Below, piece after piece: positions 1 to 9,363 of a DNA stretch of 62,462 nt. How positions within the stretch are numbered: position 1 is the first letter of the stretch; each line of letters starts with the position of its first letter. The position numbers and the translations under genes were made by a program. Source of the stretch: Pirellulaceae bacterium (GTDB lineage: Bacteria; Planctomycetota; Planctomycetia; Pirellulales; Pirellulaceae); NCBI GenBank assembly GCA_022446825.1, contig JAKVBY010000049.1, positions 1 through 62,462 on the forward strand. Reading direction: 5' to 3'. The notes under the pieces are model-generated. The model did not search any database, was not told the DNA's origin, and saw only the letters and a list, made by a program, of their open reading frames with translations.

Positions 1-1
1 G

Positions 2-652
2 ACCGCCACGGTGACCATCGACGTTGCGGGAGTGACCGATTGGCAAAATCCCCACGGCCCCTTGGATGTCAACGGCGACGGAACCGTCTCGACCATCGAT
101 ATCGTGCTGTTGATCAACTTGCTCAACCTGGAAGGAAGTCACCCGCTGGCTGGGATCGATAGCGTACCGCCTCCCTGGGTCGATACCAATGGCGATGGTT
201 CGGTATCGGCCATCGACGTCGTTCGGGTCATCAACTGGATCAACCTGCACGGCATCGCCGAAGGCGAACAGACCATCCTGCCCCCACCGACCCTTGCCCA
301 GCAGCGGGCGGCTTACTCAGCCGACAACGTTCAGGCCACCGTGATGCCGAGACGCACGCTCGAGACCGGCCCCGCGCAGCACCGCGCTGGCCACCAAGCG
401 GTGTGGCAGGAAACAGGGTCGCAGAAACCGGTGTGGCAAGAACAAGTTTGGCAGGAAACAGTATCACAGGTAACAGTGTGGCAGGAACAGAGTCCCGCCC
501 AACACGTCCAGCCACCTCTGGCAACCGAAGCTTCCGAGCGTCCTCCTTCTAGCGCGCCTTGGGCAGAACTTGTCGACGCCCTGCTCTGTGAAGCAGCAAA
601 ATCCGACGACGACTGGGAGGATCTCCTCACACCCCTCCGTAAGCCTCGTTAA
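2..652 (+). CDS. Dockerin type I domain protein, C-terminal part (5' end outside window)
   Basis: This is the C-terminal end of a larger secreted or surface protein; the frame is open to the window edge, so the GTG at 11 is probably not the true start. Two dockerin-like calcium loops are visible, LDVNGDGTVSTIDIVLLINLL (about 62-127) and VDTNGDGSVSAIDVVRVINW (about 179-244), each with the D-x-N-x-D-G-x-(V)-(S) pattern of an F-hand followed by a helix. Paired loops like these form a dockerin, which in cellulosome systems binds cohesin; in planctomycetes they commonly sit at the end of very large exported proteins. After the dockerin comes an odd tail: a pentapeptide array with repeated VWQE (401-490) and a Ser/Ala/Pro-rich end finishing with an acidic-then-basic stretch. 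The partner and the upstream domains cannot be seen. Confidence 0.85.
   Translation, partial: TATVTIDVAGVTDWQNPHGPLDVNGDGTVSTIDIVLLINLLNLEGSHPLAGIDSVPPPWVDTNGDGSVSAIDVVRVINWINLHGIAEGEQTILPPPTLAQQRAAYSADNVQATVMPRRTLETGPAQHRAGHQAVWQETGSQKPVWQEQVWQETVSQVTVWQEQSPAQHVQPPLATEASERPPSSAPWAELVDALLCEAAKSDDDWEDLLTPLRKPR
401..490 (+). repeat. 15-bp tandem repeat encoding VWQE pentapeptides
   Basis: Six consecutive 5-residue units read VWQET, GSQKP, VWQEQ, VWQET, VSQVT, VWQEQ. The core gtgtggca(g/a)g begins at 401, 431 and 476, with a variant gtttggcagg at 446, so all copies are in 15-bp phase. The array lies downstream of the dockerin loops in the same frame. Confidence 0.8.
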
Positions 653-752
653 CCCCAGGTCAACAGAGGCACATCGCCGCCAGCACCCTCTTCGAGACAA
701 CCACCGTTCGCCGGGCAGTGTCTAGAGACCTTGATCAGAGTAATGGGCAAGA

Positions 753-3700
753 TCAGGGTGATGGGCTGGGTGTTTTGCTGTGCAGTTCCACCCCCAATAA
801 AACCGCCGCTTCCTGCTGCAGTTGGCGTAAAACCTGAGGGACTTTGGCCACTTGTTTCACTAACTGAACGGCCGCTTGGTAAGTCTGCAAAGCTTGTTGT
901 TTGTCGTCCAGCTGCCAATACGCCATCGCCAAAAACAACCGACTGGTAGCATTGTCCCGTTCCAAATCCGCCGCCTGTGTGAGTGTCTCCACTGCGCGAC
1001 GCCATTGATCTGAACGGTAACAAGCGGCCCCCAAAACACTCCAATAGGCTGGGTTTGCCGGGACGAACTCGACGGCCGTTTCTGCCACACGTATCGCTTT
1101 GAGGGGTTCCCCATGCGCGCTATAAAAGGAAGCCAGATCATTCGACACGGCGGCTAATTCCAGACCATATTCGCGCACCTCGCCTGCGGTGCCGGTTAAG
1201 TGCCGTAACAGTTCGATCGCCTCAAGGTAGGCAGTTTCCGCAGCGTCATCGCGATCCTGCTGTGCACACATCCGCCCTAGCTTGACCCGCACCCTTGCCA
1301 GCTGAAAGTCCGGCTGGTAACCATCGATCGACACAACTTGGCTGCTCTTCGAGCGGGCTTGCAACCATTCTTGGACCTCTTCTGAGGACGCAGTTTGCCA
1401 TAAGCGTAAACCACCATAAGTTGCCGCACTCGCCAGTCGATCACTGCGAGGGGAAAATGCCAAAGCCGAAACCTCACCTCGGTGCGTCTGAAATTGCGCC
1501 CGGACTTGCTGCAACTCGACATCCCACAAGGTCACCACACCGTCTTTATCTCCCGTGACCAGTGACTTGGCATCCGCGGAATAACCGACAGCTCCAATGC
1601 CTGCATTTCCTGGAAACAAGACGGAGGGCCGTGCCTCAACCGTTAAATCACGCAAGTTGACCGAACCATCCCAACTCCCCGTGGTCAACGTTTGGCTATC
1701 AGGAGAAAAAGTCACCGCATGAATCGGCGCACGATAACCCTCCAGCATTTCCCGTGCCTGGCCAGTTTCTGGATCCCACAGTCTGACTTTTCCAGGCACG
1801 TTGACCCAGACAGTACCACTCGCCGTGGCCAACCAGCGTCCGTCGGGGGAAAATGCCAAGGCCCGTACCATCCATTCGTGGCCCTCTAATTGCGCCACCA
1901 GCTCGCCACTCGGTAGATCCCACAAGCTGGCTTCAGCCTTTCCATTGCCAGCGGGCTGGCCACCCCCCGTTGCCAATCGGCGACTGTCTGGAGAAAAGGC
2001 CACCGCGCGCACCGGCAAACGATGTTCGAGGACTATGGCTGTCGCTTGCCAAGTGCCAACGTCCCAGATCCGCACCGTTTTGTCACTACTGCAGGTGGCC
2101 AACCATTTTCCATCGGGAGAAAAAGCGACCCCATGGACGACATCCTGATGCCCCTCTAACCTTTTCAGTGGACGTTTTTGCAGGCCCTCGACTGCAAAAA
2201 TCTGCACTGAAAAATCTTCGGATGCCGCCGCCAACCAGGCACCATCGGGAGAAAAGACCAACGACGAATAGGTGTACGCATGCCCCGCCACCATGTGCTG
2301 CGGTTGCCACCGCTCTGTATCCCAAGTTTTAATCGTGCCATCATCACTCCCCGCCACCAACCGCGATCCATCGGGAGCAAATGCGAGCGCCGTTACCCAA
2401 AATCGATGCGACTGCAGCAGCCTTTTCTCTTCAGGATGGGAGACGCTCCAAACCACTGCCACCGCGGCATTCCCGTTACTGCTGGTGCCCGCGACGAGAT
2501 ATTCGCCATTGGGAGAAAAGGCCAAGGTCAAAAATTGTCGAAGCTGATCGGCAAACTGCTCCAAACGCCTCCCCGTAGCGGTTTCCCATAAAATCACCGT
2601 ACCGTCCCGCCCACCGGTCGAACTCAGCTGTTGGCCATCGGGCGAAAATGCCAGTGCCCGGATCGCCGACTGATGGGCCGACCAACTCAACTTAATTTCA
2701 CCCGTTTCGACATCCCACAAGGTAATGGCTTTGCTAACCCCTGCGGTGGCGAGCGTTTTACCGTCGGGCGAAAATTTGGCCACCAGACTGACGTTATCCG
2801 CTTGCCAAGATGTGCGGCGTTGCCACGACTTGGTGTCGAAGATAACAATTTCGCGGCTCTGCCCGACCGTGACCAGCATTTCTCCGTCAGGGGAAAACGC
2901 CGCATCATAAAGACGATATTCGTGATTTAAGCGGCGTTTCTCGCTACCCGTCTGGGGATCCCAGAGACGCACGGTCTGATCCTCACTCGCCGAGACCAAG
3001 ATCTTCCCGTCGGGAGAAAAGGCAACAGCGCGCACCGACTGGTAGTGCCCCTCACAGACCACCCGTTCTTGGCCATCGGCCGCGTTCCACAATTTCAGCC
3101 GATGATCCTGACTGGCGCTGGCGAAGGTACTGCCATCGGGAGAAAAGGCAATACCGGAAATAGCCGGGCTACGGTCGTGCAATAAAACACCTTCCGCTCC
3201 GGCCTCAGACAGACCCGGCACTTTCCAGACTTTGACCGTTTTGTCGAAAGAAGCAGTGGCTAAGGTTTGACCGTCGGGAGAAAAATCGACCCATCGCACA
3301 CCTTCCTCATGGCCATGAAAGGTGGTGACTTCTTCCCAAGTCGCCGTGTCCCACAGCTGAGCCAAACCAGGTTGGTTGCGATCTCCACTTCCACTAGCCA
3401 GCAATCGATCGTCTGGAGAGAACTGCACCGAGGTAGCAAAATGTTGGTGCTGCAGCGTGACTTGCACCTCCCCCGTCTGCAAATCCCAGACACGCACGGT
3501 CTGGTCGGCTGAGGCAGAAGCCAGCCGGCGGCCATCGGCAGAAATGGCTACAGAGGCAACAAAATCTTTATGGCCACTCAGCGTCCGCAAACGCTGTTTC
3601 TTCTCCAAGTCCCACACCAGGATCTCTCCCGGCTGGCTGGTTTTTCCACCTGCCGAGACCAACGTGGTCCCATCGGAAGAAAACGTCACACAAAGCACAC

Positions 3701-5918
3701 TGAACGGATGGCCGTCAAAAATAACCTGCGGTTCCGCTTGATCCTCGAGGGTCGCCACGTCCCATAATTTCAGCTTACTGTCGAACCCCCCTGTCGCCAA
3801 TGTTTGACCATCGGGGGAAAAGCTCAAGCCGCTGACAGCACTCTGATGCGCTTGGAAGGTTGCCAATTCCTGTTGCTGTTGTAAATCCCAGAGCTTCACA
3901 TGCCCTTCCACGTCGGAAGAGACCAAGTGTTTGCCATCGGGAGAAAATGCCACGCGTCGTACAATCGCCGCGTGCGACGAAAGCTGGGCCAATTCCTCAC
4001 CGTCGAGAGCATTCCAGAGACGGACCGTCTGATCGAAACCGCACGAAGCCAAAACCTTGCCATCGAGCGAGTGAGCTACGGAAAGCACATAATGTTCATG
4101 ACCACGCAACGTGCGCTGTTCTTGATGGGACAAATTCCAGAGATAGTGCCACTCAAAGCTGCGCAGATCCTCCTGCCCTTCCGAAGGCAGATGGGCCTCC
4201 AGGATTTCGCGTACCACCGCCACGTCACCACGTTGCCAAGCATCGACGGCAATGTTCATCTGGGCCGCATAGAGGAATTTCCGCGTTTCCTGCTCACGCT
4301 GCTCTGCTAACTGGCGCTGCTGCTCTTCCGCCGCGCGGGCTGCCTGCGCGGCATCCCGTTGGTTGGCCGCACTTTCCCTGGCGGATCGCGCTTCATCCGC
4401 CTGCTGGAGAGCCTCCCTCTCGCGTTCTTCCGCCAATTGTCGCTGCTGCGCTTCCGCGGTACGGGCTGCCTGCGCGGCATCCCGTTGGTTGGCCGCACTT
4501 TCCCTGGCGGATCGCGCCGCTGCGGCTCCCTTGATCGCCTCTGCTTCCGCCAGCGAAGCCCGCCACCACATCGTGCCGGTCCCCACCAGGCCCGCCAGCA
4601 AGAGAACAAAAATCAAGCTTCCGGAAACAACTGCCGCCCTGTGTTTGCGAATTGTTTTTTTCAGTCGATAACCGACCGACGGGGGTCGTGCTTCAATCAT
4701 ATCCTGCCGCAGATAGCGTTCTACATCATCCGCAAAAGCCCCCGCCCCCTCATAACGCCGGGTGCGGTCCTTCTCCAGAGCCTTCATGACAATCCAATCC
4801 AATTCGCCCTTGAGGATGCCATTGAGGCGGCGAGGGTCGATTTGTCGCTGTTTCAAAATAGCGCTGAGTTCGTACCGCGAATCATGCAGACGTGTACTTG
4901 GTCGGGGCGCCTCTTCTTCACGAATCATTTGCAGAACCCGGTGGTAGGCGACCGACTGAACTCGTTGACGGCCTAACGGTGTCGATCCTGTCAACAATTC
5001 ATACAAAATCACTCCCAGCGAATAGACGTCGGTCCTCGTGTCGACTCCTAACTCGCCCATCTCTGCCTGTTCGGGACTCATATACTCCAAGGTCCCGACG
5101 GCCTGGCCAAACTCGGTAAACAAAGTTCGATCCGTCAAACGCGCCTGCGATTGCATGGGCTTGGCCAAACCAAAATCAATCACTTTCGCCACGGGAACAT
5201 CATCATGAAGCGTCACTAAGACATTGGAGGGTTTTAGATCTCGATGCATGACTCCTTTTTGGTGGGCATGCTGAATCGCCCGACATACCTGTACAAAAAG
5301 CTTCAAACGATCGTGAATTCCCAACCGCTTGCGATCGCAGAATTTTGTAATCGCAATACCCTGGACAAGTTCCATCGCAAAATAGGGCAGACCATCGTCG
5401 GTCATTCCTGCACCCAAAACTTTGGCAATGTTCTGGTGATCCATTAAGGCCAGCGCTTGGCGTTCGACTTCAAAACGAGCCACGACGTCCTTAGTCGCCA
5501 CACCGGCTTTAATGACTTTCAAGGCAACGCGGCGGCGCACCGGCTCGGTCTGGTCGGCCATATAAACCAGCCCCATGCCGCCTTCACCAATCACCTGCAA
5601 AATGGTGTAAGGGCCTACCTGCTGGCGGGACCGCGGACTCGACTCGGTTTTGGCAGACGCCGGCGCTCCAACCACGGTCGCCGCCAATTGTTCTTTTTCG
5701 GGACGAAAGGCTTGCAGGACAACTTCTTCGTGTTCCGGAAATCTTTCTCGATAATCCTCTGCAGTCAGATGCTCGCCCAATTGCCTCCGCTGGTCGACGT
5801 CAATTTTGAGCAAATCGACCAAAAACTGATTTGGAAACTTGCCAGACGGCTCCTCAAGAAAATCTTCTAGCCGAGGCGCAGAACCGGCCTCCCAAGCTGC
5901 TTTAAACTCGTCTCGCAA
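753..5918 (-). CDS. Membrane-spanning Ser/Thr protein kinase with 21 WD40 repeats and C-terminal TPRs
   Basis: A Hanks-type protein kinase of 1721 residues. The N-terminal kinase domain (about 104-405) has the glycine loop GEGGMG (111-116), the ATP lysine in VALKVIK (K134), catalytic HRDLKPSN (D227), DFG (248-250) and SPEQ in place of APE (281-284), so it should be active. A transmembrane helix follows at about 429-451, then an Ala/Arg/Glu/Gln-rich coiled coil (455-548) made of an internal duplication. I count 21 WD40-type units (SPDG...LWD), from about residue 600 to 1540, enough for three seven-bladed propellers. The end (about 1560-1700) looks like TPR helices. Kinase-WD40 fusions of this kind are known in planctomycetes; the ligand and substrates are unknown. 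The start is uncertain: two in-frame TGA codons lie 8-10 codons upstream of the TTG and no ATG is available between. Confidence 0.95.
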   Translation of the reverse strand: MRDEFKAAWEAGSAPRLEDFLEEPSGKFPNQFLVDLLKIDVDQRRQLGEHLTAEDYRERFPEHEEVVLQAFRPEKEQLAATVVGAPASAKTESSPRSRQQVGPYTILQVIGEGGMGLVYMADQTEPVRRRVALKVIKAGVATKDVVARFEVERQALALMDHQNIAKVLGAGMTDDGLPYFAMELVQGIAITKFCDRKRLGIHDRLKLFVQVCRAIQHAHQKGVMHRDLKPSNVLVTLHDDVPVAKVIDFGLAKPMQSQARLTDRTLFTEFGQAVGTLEYMSPEQAEMGELGVDTRTDVYSLGVILYELLTGSTPLGRQRVQSVAYHRVLQMIREEEAPRPSTRLHDSRYELSAILKQRQIDPRRLNGILKGELDWIVMKALEKDRTRRYEGAGAFADDVERYLRQDMIEARPPSVGYRLKKTIRKHRAAVVSGSLIFVLLLAGLVGTGTMWWRASLAEAEAIKGAAAARSARESAANQRDAAQAARTAEAQQRQLAEEREREALQQADEARSARESAANQRDAAQAARAAEEQQRQLAEQREQETRKFLYAAQMNIAVDAWQRGDVAVVREILEAHLPSEGQEDLRSFEWHYLWNLSHQEQRTLRGHEHYVLSVAHSLDGKVLASCGFDQTVRLWNALDGEELAQLSSHAAIVRRVAFSPDGKHLVSSDVEGHVKLWDLQQQQELATFQAHQSAVSGLSFSPDGQTLATGGFDSKLKLWDVATLEDQAEPQVIFDGHPFSVLCVTFSSDGTTLVSAGGKTSQPGEILVWDLEKKQRLRTLSGHKDFVASVAISADGRRLASASADQTVRVWDLQTGEVQVTLQHQHFATSVQFSPDDRLLASGSGDRNQPGLAQLWDTATWEEVTTFHGHEEGVRWVDFSPDGQTLATASFDKTVKVWKVPGLSEAGAEGVLLHDRSPAISGIAFSPDGSTFASASQDHRLKLWNAADGQERVVCEGHYQSVRAVAFSPDGKILVSASEDQTVRLWDPQTGSEKRRLNHEYRLYDAAFSPDGEMLVTVGQSREIVIFDTKSWQRRTSWQADNVSLVAKFSPDGKTLATAGVSKAITLWDVETGEIKLSWSAHQSAIRALAFSPDGQQLSSTGGRDGTVILWETATGRRLEQFADQLRQFLTLAFSPNGEYLVAGTSSNGNAAVAVVWSVSHPEEKRLLQSHRFWVTALAFAPDGSRLVAGSDDGTIKTWDTERWQPQHMVAGHAYTYSSLVFSPDGAWLAAASEDFSVQIFAVEGLQKRPLKRLEGHQDVVHGVAFSPDGKWLATCSSDKTVRIWDVGTWQATAIVLEHRLPVRAVAFSPDSRRLATGGGQPAGNGKAEASLWDLPSGELVAQLEGHEWMVRALAFSPDGRWLATASGTVWVNVPGKVRLWDPETGQAREMLEGYRAPIHAVTFSPDSQTLTTGSWDGSVNLRDLTVEARPSVLFPGNAGIGAVGYSADAKSLVTGDKDGVVTLWDVELQQVRAQFQTHRGEVSALAFSPRSDRLASAATYGGLRLWQTASSEEVQEWLQARSKSSQVVSIDGYQPDFQLARVRVKLGRMCAQQDRDDAAETAYLEAIELLRHLTGTAGEVREYGLELAAVSNDLASFYSAHGEPLKAIRVAETAVEFVPANPAYWSVLGAACYRSDQWRRAVETLTQAADLERDNATSRLFLAMAYWQLDDKQQALQTYQAAVQLVKQVAKVPQVLRQLQQEAAVLLGVELHSKTPSPSP
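4337..4517 (-). repeat. Exact 55-bp direct repeat in kinase coiled coil
   Basis: Positions 4337-4391 and 4463-4517 are identical over 55 bp, offset by 126 bp (42 codons). They encode the repeated ARSARESAANQRDAAQAAR segment of the coiled coil after the transmembrane helix. The exact identity at DNA level indicates a recent in-frame duplication or gene conversion. Confidence 0.9.
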
Positions 5919-6646
5919 TTGGTAGAGTTCGTCGTTAATAGGATCTTCTCAGGCTCAAGGATTGGCAACAGAATGGATCATCTGAAGGAAGTGTCGGTGG
6001 CCCATCAAAGTTCAACAGGATCTCCTCAATGAAGCAAGGTACCACCAGCCAGCAATGTTTCATTCTAACCAATCGGCTTGCTTCCTCGCACACACAGCTG
6101 GCCAAATAGACAAACCGTCAACAAAATCTGCGTAAACCCTCTCACTTTTCTGTTTTAAATCTGGGGCCAGGCAAATTTCACCCCCTTTTATTGAAGGTAA
6201 ACCCCTGCACAACAACCATGCCAAGCCGTAAACGAACGCGGGAGCAAGTATAATCCGTTCCTCCCATTGCCAAAGATCTGCTCTTGAGCCGCATCGATTG
6301 CCAGCCAGCTGAAGACAAAAAACCTCTGCAGCCCCAACTGGTCGAGGCACACGTCCCGCAGCGTTGCCTTGCTCAGCTCAGAAACCGACTCGTCAACGCT
6401 CCCTGATAGGCCGCGTTTCCCCGACAATCGCTGCCATCACCACCAGCGAGGACTACAACGCCATCGCTTAAACCCATCCGCAAAGGGTGCTGCGAACAAA
6501 TCAGCCTCCTCATTTCGGCAAACGAACGTCGAGACAAATCCGCCCCTGGCCACCTTTCCACAGACCAGCGAGCATCTCTCCAGACAAGGGCTCGGAATCT
6601 ATCTGTCTGGCTACACTGCCTCATATGCACCGGTTACGATGAGGCG
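5919..6646. other. Divergent intergenic region, no gene recognised
   Basis: This 728-bp stretch separates the kinase gene (leftward) from the FG-GAP gene (rightward) and must hold both promoters. Short open frames exist (for example 6060-6350 minus and 6369-6650 plus), but none has a recognisable domain or a clear ribosome binding site. I see no RNA gene or repeat. Confidence 0.5.
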
Positions 6647-7918
6647 ATGAAAATCAAATGCTGTACGTTACTTTGTCTGCTGTATTTTGTCAGCAGTGCC
6701 CGAGCCACCCCGCCAAGTCGCCTGCATGGGTACGTCGGCGGTCCCTACAAAGTACTTATCGGCGAACTTACCGGAGACCAATTCCCCGACGTCCTCCTGG
6801 GCTATCACCAGTTGGGCGTCGTGTCTGTCTGGCAGGGGGATGGCCGAGGTGGACTCATTTGGACCGCCAACAACATGTTCGGCGATGAAGATCGTGCACT
6901 GAATCCAAATGATGCAACTTGGTCGGTACCTCACATTCACAATCTCTACCTGCGCCACGTCGACAAGGACGGTTTGCCCGACGTGGTTTTTAGCGTCGGT
7001 GGAAACAGCCGAACCAAACCGGGACGGGTTATTGTGGCCCGCAACAAGGGCCAAGGCCACTTTCAAAATATGGCAGAGTTTTCCACACTAGGTCAGGCGA
7101 AAGGTGTCGCACTGGTCGACATGGATCAGGACGGAATACTCGATCTTCTCTATACAACGCGTGGCTCTGGATATGAGGACGCCCTGCAGGTCGGCCGACT
7201 TTCAATTCGTCCCGGGCTGGGAGAGTGGCAGTATGGACCTGCACTCATTTCCCCGGCAGGGCGTTCGGCATATTACGTGGAAACCGCCGACCTCAATAAC
7301 GATGGATTTCTGGACGTGGTGATTCCGAACGAGCATGACTCTTGCGCGACCTACTTCATCAATCCAGGAAAAACCCTTTTTCGGCAAAAATCCCTGTCCC
7401 CCCAGGTGGTGCGGGCAACGCGCATTCCCGGCAAGGTTTCCCATGCTATCAACGACGTGCGCGTCGCGGATTTTAATGGCGACGGCAACCAAGACTTGGT
7501 GACCGCCAATTTGGGAACGTCGACTATTTCTATCTTTCTCGGCCAGGGGGACGGGACCTTTCAGCAAGACACACTGTTCGATGCTGGCAAGAACGGCGCC
7601 TTCCTTGCGGTGGGCGATTTTGACCGCGATCGGGATATCGATTTTGTGATCACCCACTGGACCGAAGATTTTGCCTCGGTCTTTTTGAATGACGGCAGTG
7701 GCACCTTTGCCGCACGTACCGACTATAAAACGGGCTTGCGGAATTATGGAGTAGCCACCGCAGATTTGAACCAAGATGGTTATTTAGATATCGTCACCGC
7801 GAATTATCAAGAACGTAGCATGTCGGTGTTGATCGGAATCGGCAACGGTCAGTTTGCGGAGTCCGTAACTACCGCCGTCGGACTACGTCATCTGGATGGC
7901 AAGTGGCATACCTATTAA
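6647..7918 (+). CDS. Secreted FG-GAP/VCBS repeat protein
   Basis: An exported 423-residue protein. The first 20 residues (MKIKCCTLLCLLYFVSSARA) form a typical Sec signal peptide ending in ARA. The mature part consists of about six repeats with calcium-loop cores such as DKDGLPDVV, MDQDGILDLL, LNNDGFLDVV, NGDGNQDLV, DRDRDIDFV and LNQDGYLDIV. This D-x-(N/D)-x-D-G-x-x-D pattern is that of FG-GAP/VCBS blades, which build an integrin-like beta propeller with bound calcium. The ATG has gatgagg just upstream. Extracellular binding or carbohydrate recognition is the usual guess for the family; nothing here shows the ligand. The next plus-strand gene begins 225 bp downstream and may be read separately. 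Confidence 0.88.
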   Translation: MKIKCCTLLCLLYFVSSARATPPSRLHGYVGGPYKVLIGELTGDQFPDVLLGYHQLGVVSVWQGDGRGGLIWTANNMFGDEDRALNPNDATWSVPHIHNLYLRHVDKDGLPDVVFSVGGNSRTKPGRVIVARNKGQGHFQNMAEFSTLGQAKGVALVDMDQDGILDLLYTTRGSGYEDALQVGRLSIRPGLGEWQYGPALISPAGRSAYYVETADLNNDGFLDVVIPNEHDSCATYFINPGKTLFRQKSLSPQVVRATRIPGKVSHAINDVRVADFNGDGNQDLVTANLGTSTISIFLGQGDGTFQQDTLFDAGKNGAFLAVGDFDRDRDIDFVITHWTEDFASVFLNDGSGTFAARTDYKTGLRNYGVATADLNQDGYLDIVTANYQERSMSVLIGIGNGQFAESVTTAVGLRHLDGKWHTY

Positions 7919-8143
7919 TGGGTTTAATGGGTGGAGCTTAATACGTGGAACCTTTCATCGACAGAGTCTCTTGGATTATGAAACAGACCACGGCCACACC
8001 TGTGAGGAATGCCATCGATCCAGGAAAACGGTGGCCGGCCAAGAGAAGTGGATCGAGTGCATGGCTGAGACATGTTTTCGCCACCTCGTTATAATCCCGC
8101 AGAACGCGAGCAGCATTACAATTCGAAAAACAAGGAACCGAGC

Positions 8144-9001
8144 ATGAACCTAGGACCTAGCGACTCGCCTGCTGTCGACGATCGAGATTGGTCGGCGCTA
8201 ACCGTCGGCGAACAGATTCGTCAAATCGAAGTCGAAGGATATCTAGTCCTACCAGATCTCCTGGAGGCCGCAGAGGTAACCCAGCTCAAGCAAATCACAG
8301 CCACCTTCGAAACAACGGCCGTCGACTACAGTGTTCACCAACGCGGCAAAAACCACATCGAGAAAGCAGGGGGCGCGTTGGCAGAACTCATTGCCCAACC
8401 TCGGGTCCTCGAATTTTTATCTCAACTATTCGGCGACGAAGTGATTATGATGTCGTACGCGTACGCGATCTCCGAGCCAGGGCACCCCGGGATCAGTTTG
8501 CACACCGATGGACAACCTTATGGCTCGGAGATCTTTGGCTACGAGGGCAGTTGCCCCACAACGGTGCGAGTCCTGCACTACCTGGACGATCTCACACCTC
8601 AGGTGAGTCCTTTTCGCGTGGTCCCTCGATCCCACCTCTCGATGCACGCCGACGCCAACCCGTACAAGCGTTATGAGTCGCATCCCGAAGAAGTGATGGT
8701 AACGGCGCAGGCTGGCTCTGCCGTCCTGCTCAACCATAAGGTGTTTCACGGCAACTACCCCAATGTCGGAGACCGGCCCCGGGAAATGCTGGCGATCAGT
8801 TACCGGCCCGCCTGGGCCGGCCCCATCGAGGAAGTCACCACCTGGGATCCCCAGCAGATCGCAAAAATGCCCGACACTGTACGGCCCCTCTTAGGAGACC
8901 GGAATCAGCGCATCTGGAACTTCGGGGGAGGCAATAAGCCAGCCAATATGCAACGCCAAGCCCCCGGAATGAATCCTAGCCGTTGGGAGCGTCATTGCTG
9001 A
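8144..9001 (+). CDS. Phytanoyl-CoA dioxygenase (PhyH) family protein
   Basis: A 285-residue Fe(II)/2-oxoglutarate-dependent oxygenase-like protein. The metal triad can be read as H120 and D122 in SLHTDGQ and H202 in KVFHGNYPN, with R213 downstream as the likely 2-oxoglutarate carboxylate ligand (GDRPREMLAISYRP). The length and layout fit the PhyH family, which hydroxylates very varied small molecules, so the substrate cannot be named. I place the start at the ATG at 8144 because AAGGA lies seven bases before it; the open frame continues 24 codons upstream to 8072 without a good ribosome site. No signal peptide is visible, so it should act in the cytoplasm. There is no obvious pathway partner next to it. 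Confidence 0.88.
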   Translation: MNLGPSDSPAVDDRDWSALTVGEQIRQIEVEGYLVLPDLLEAAEVTQLKQITATFETTAVDYSVHQRGKNHIEKAGGALAELIAQPRVLEFLSQLFGDEVIMMSYAYAISEPGHPGISLHTDGQPYGSEIFGYEGSCPTTVRVLHYLDDLTPQVSPFRVVPRSHLSMHADANPYKRYESHPEEVMVTAQAGSAVLLNHKVFHGNYPNVGDRPREMLAISYRPAWAGPIEEVTTWDPQQIAKMPDTVRPLLGDRNQRIWNFGGGNKPANMQRQAPGMNPSRWERHC

Positions 9002-9025
9002 TTCACAGCCGCTGGACAACGGAAC

Positions 9026-9363
9026 TTAGCCAGGCGGTGTGAACTGATTGCTCACCGACAAGACAGAATGATACGCACCCCACAGCGCTAGGCTGAAGAG
9101 GAAGGCCATCACACCATTTTCCCACCAGCGATTTCGATAAGCGCTGCCAATGTAACCTGGCAATGCAGTAATTCCCCAAAGCCCACCAGCGGTGAACGGT
9201 ACTAAAACGACCTGAGCACTGTTCACGATCAAAGTCAGCGTTACAAAATCCGGCATGCCGGGAATGGGCAGCATTCAGACGAGGAGCGAAACCAGCATCC
9301 AAACAACCAGACCTCGATAAAGCGGATGACTGAGGAATTCTTTGCCTGTAATGGTCTCTTGAG
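9026..9363 (-). pseudogene. Remnant of an Nramp-like metal transporter, truncated and with an in-frame stop
   Basis: Translating the minus strand gives EFLSHPLYRGLVVWMLVSLL, V, stop (TGA), then MLPIPGMPDFVTLTLIVNSA and a further hydrophobic stretch with GGLWGIT and YRNRWWENGVMAFLF, ending at TAA. The frame is the same on both sides of the TGA, so it once read through. The two hydrophobic segments joined by a YRNRWWEN loop resemble the last helices of Nramp-family divalent metal transporters; this assignment is from memory of the family, not a search. A TAA in frame upstream (inside a short direct repeat at 9349-9379) ends the similarity, so only about 110 residues of a transporter of over 400 remain. 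A short independent membrane protein starting at the ATG at 9274 is possible but less likely. Confidence 0.55.

Noticed and set aside
1900-4080. Regularly spaced ccatcgggagaaaa-type repeats that resemble an array
   Set aside because: They are the codons for the SPDG motif of the WD40 units on the minus strand; there are no unique spacers and the unit is coding, so it is not CRISPR.
3860-4534. 224-residue plus-strand frame
   Set aside because: It is antisense to the kinase and rich in Pro/Arg/His, a typical shadow of GC-rich coding sequence.
6060-6427. Two short minus-strand frames upstream of the kinase gene
   Set aside because: They overlap each other in different frames, and neither has a recognisable motif or ribosome site.
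8072-8143. Upstream extension of the PhyH-like protein
   Set aside because: The added 24 residues have no ribosome site, whereas the ATG at 8144 has AAGGA at proper distance.
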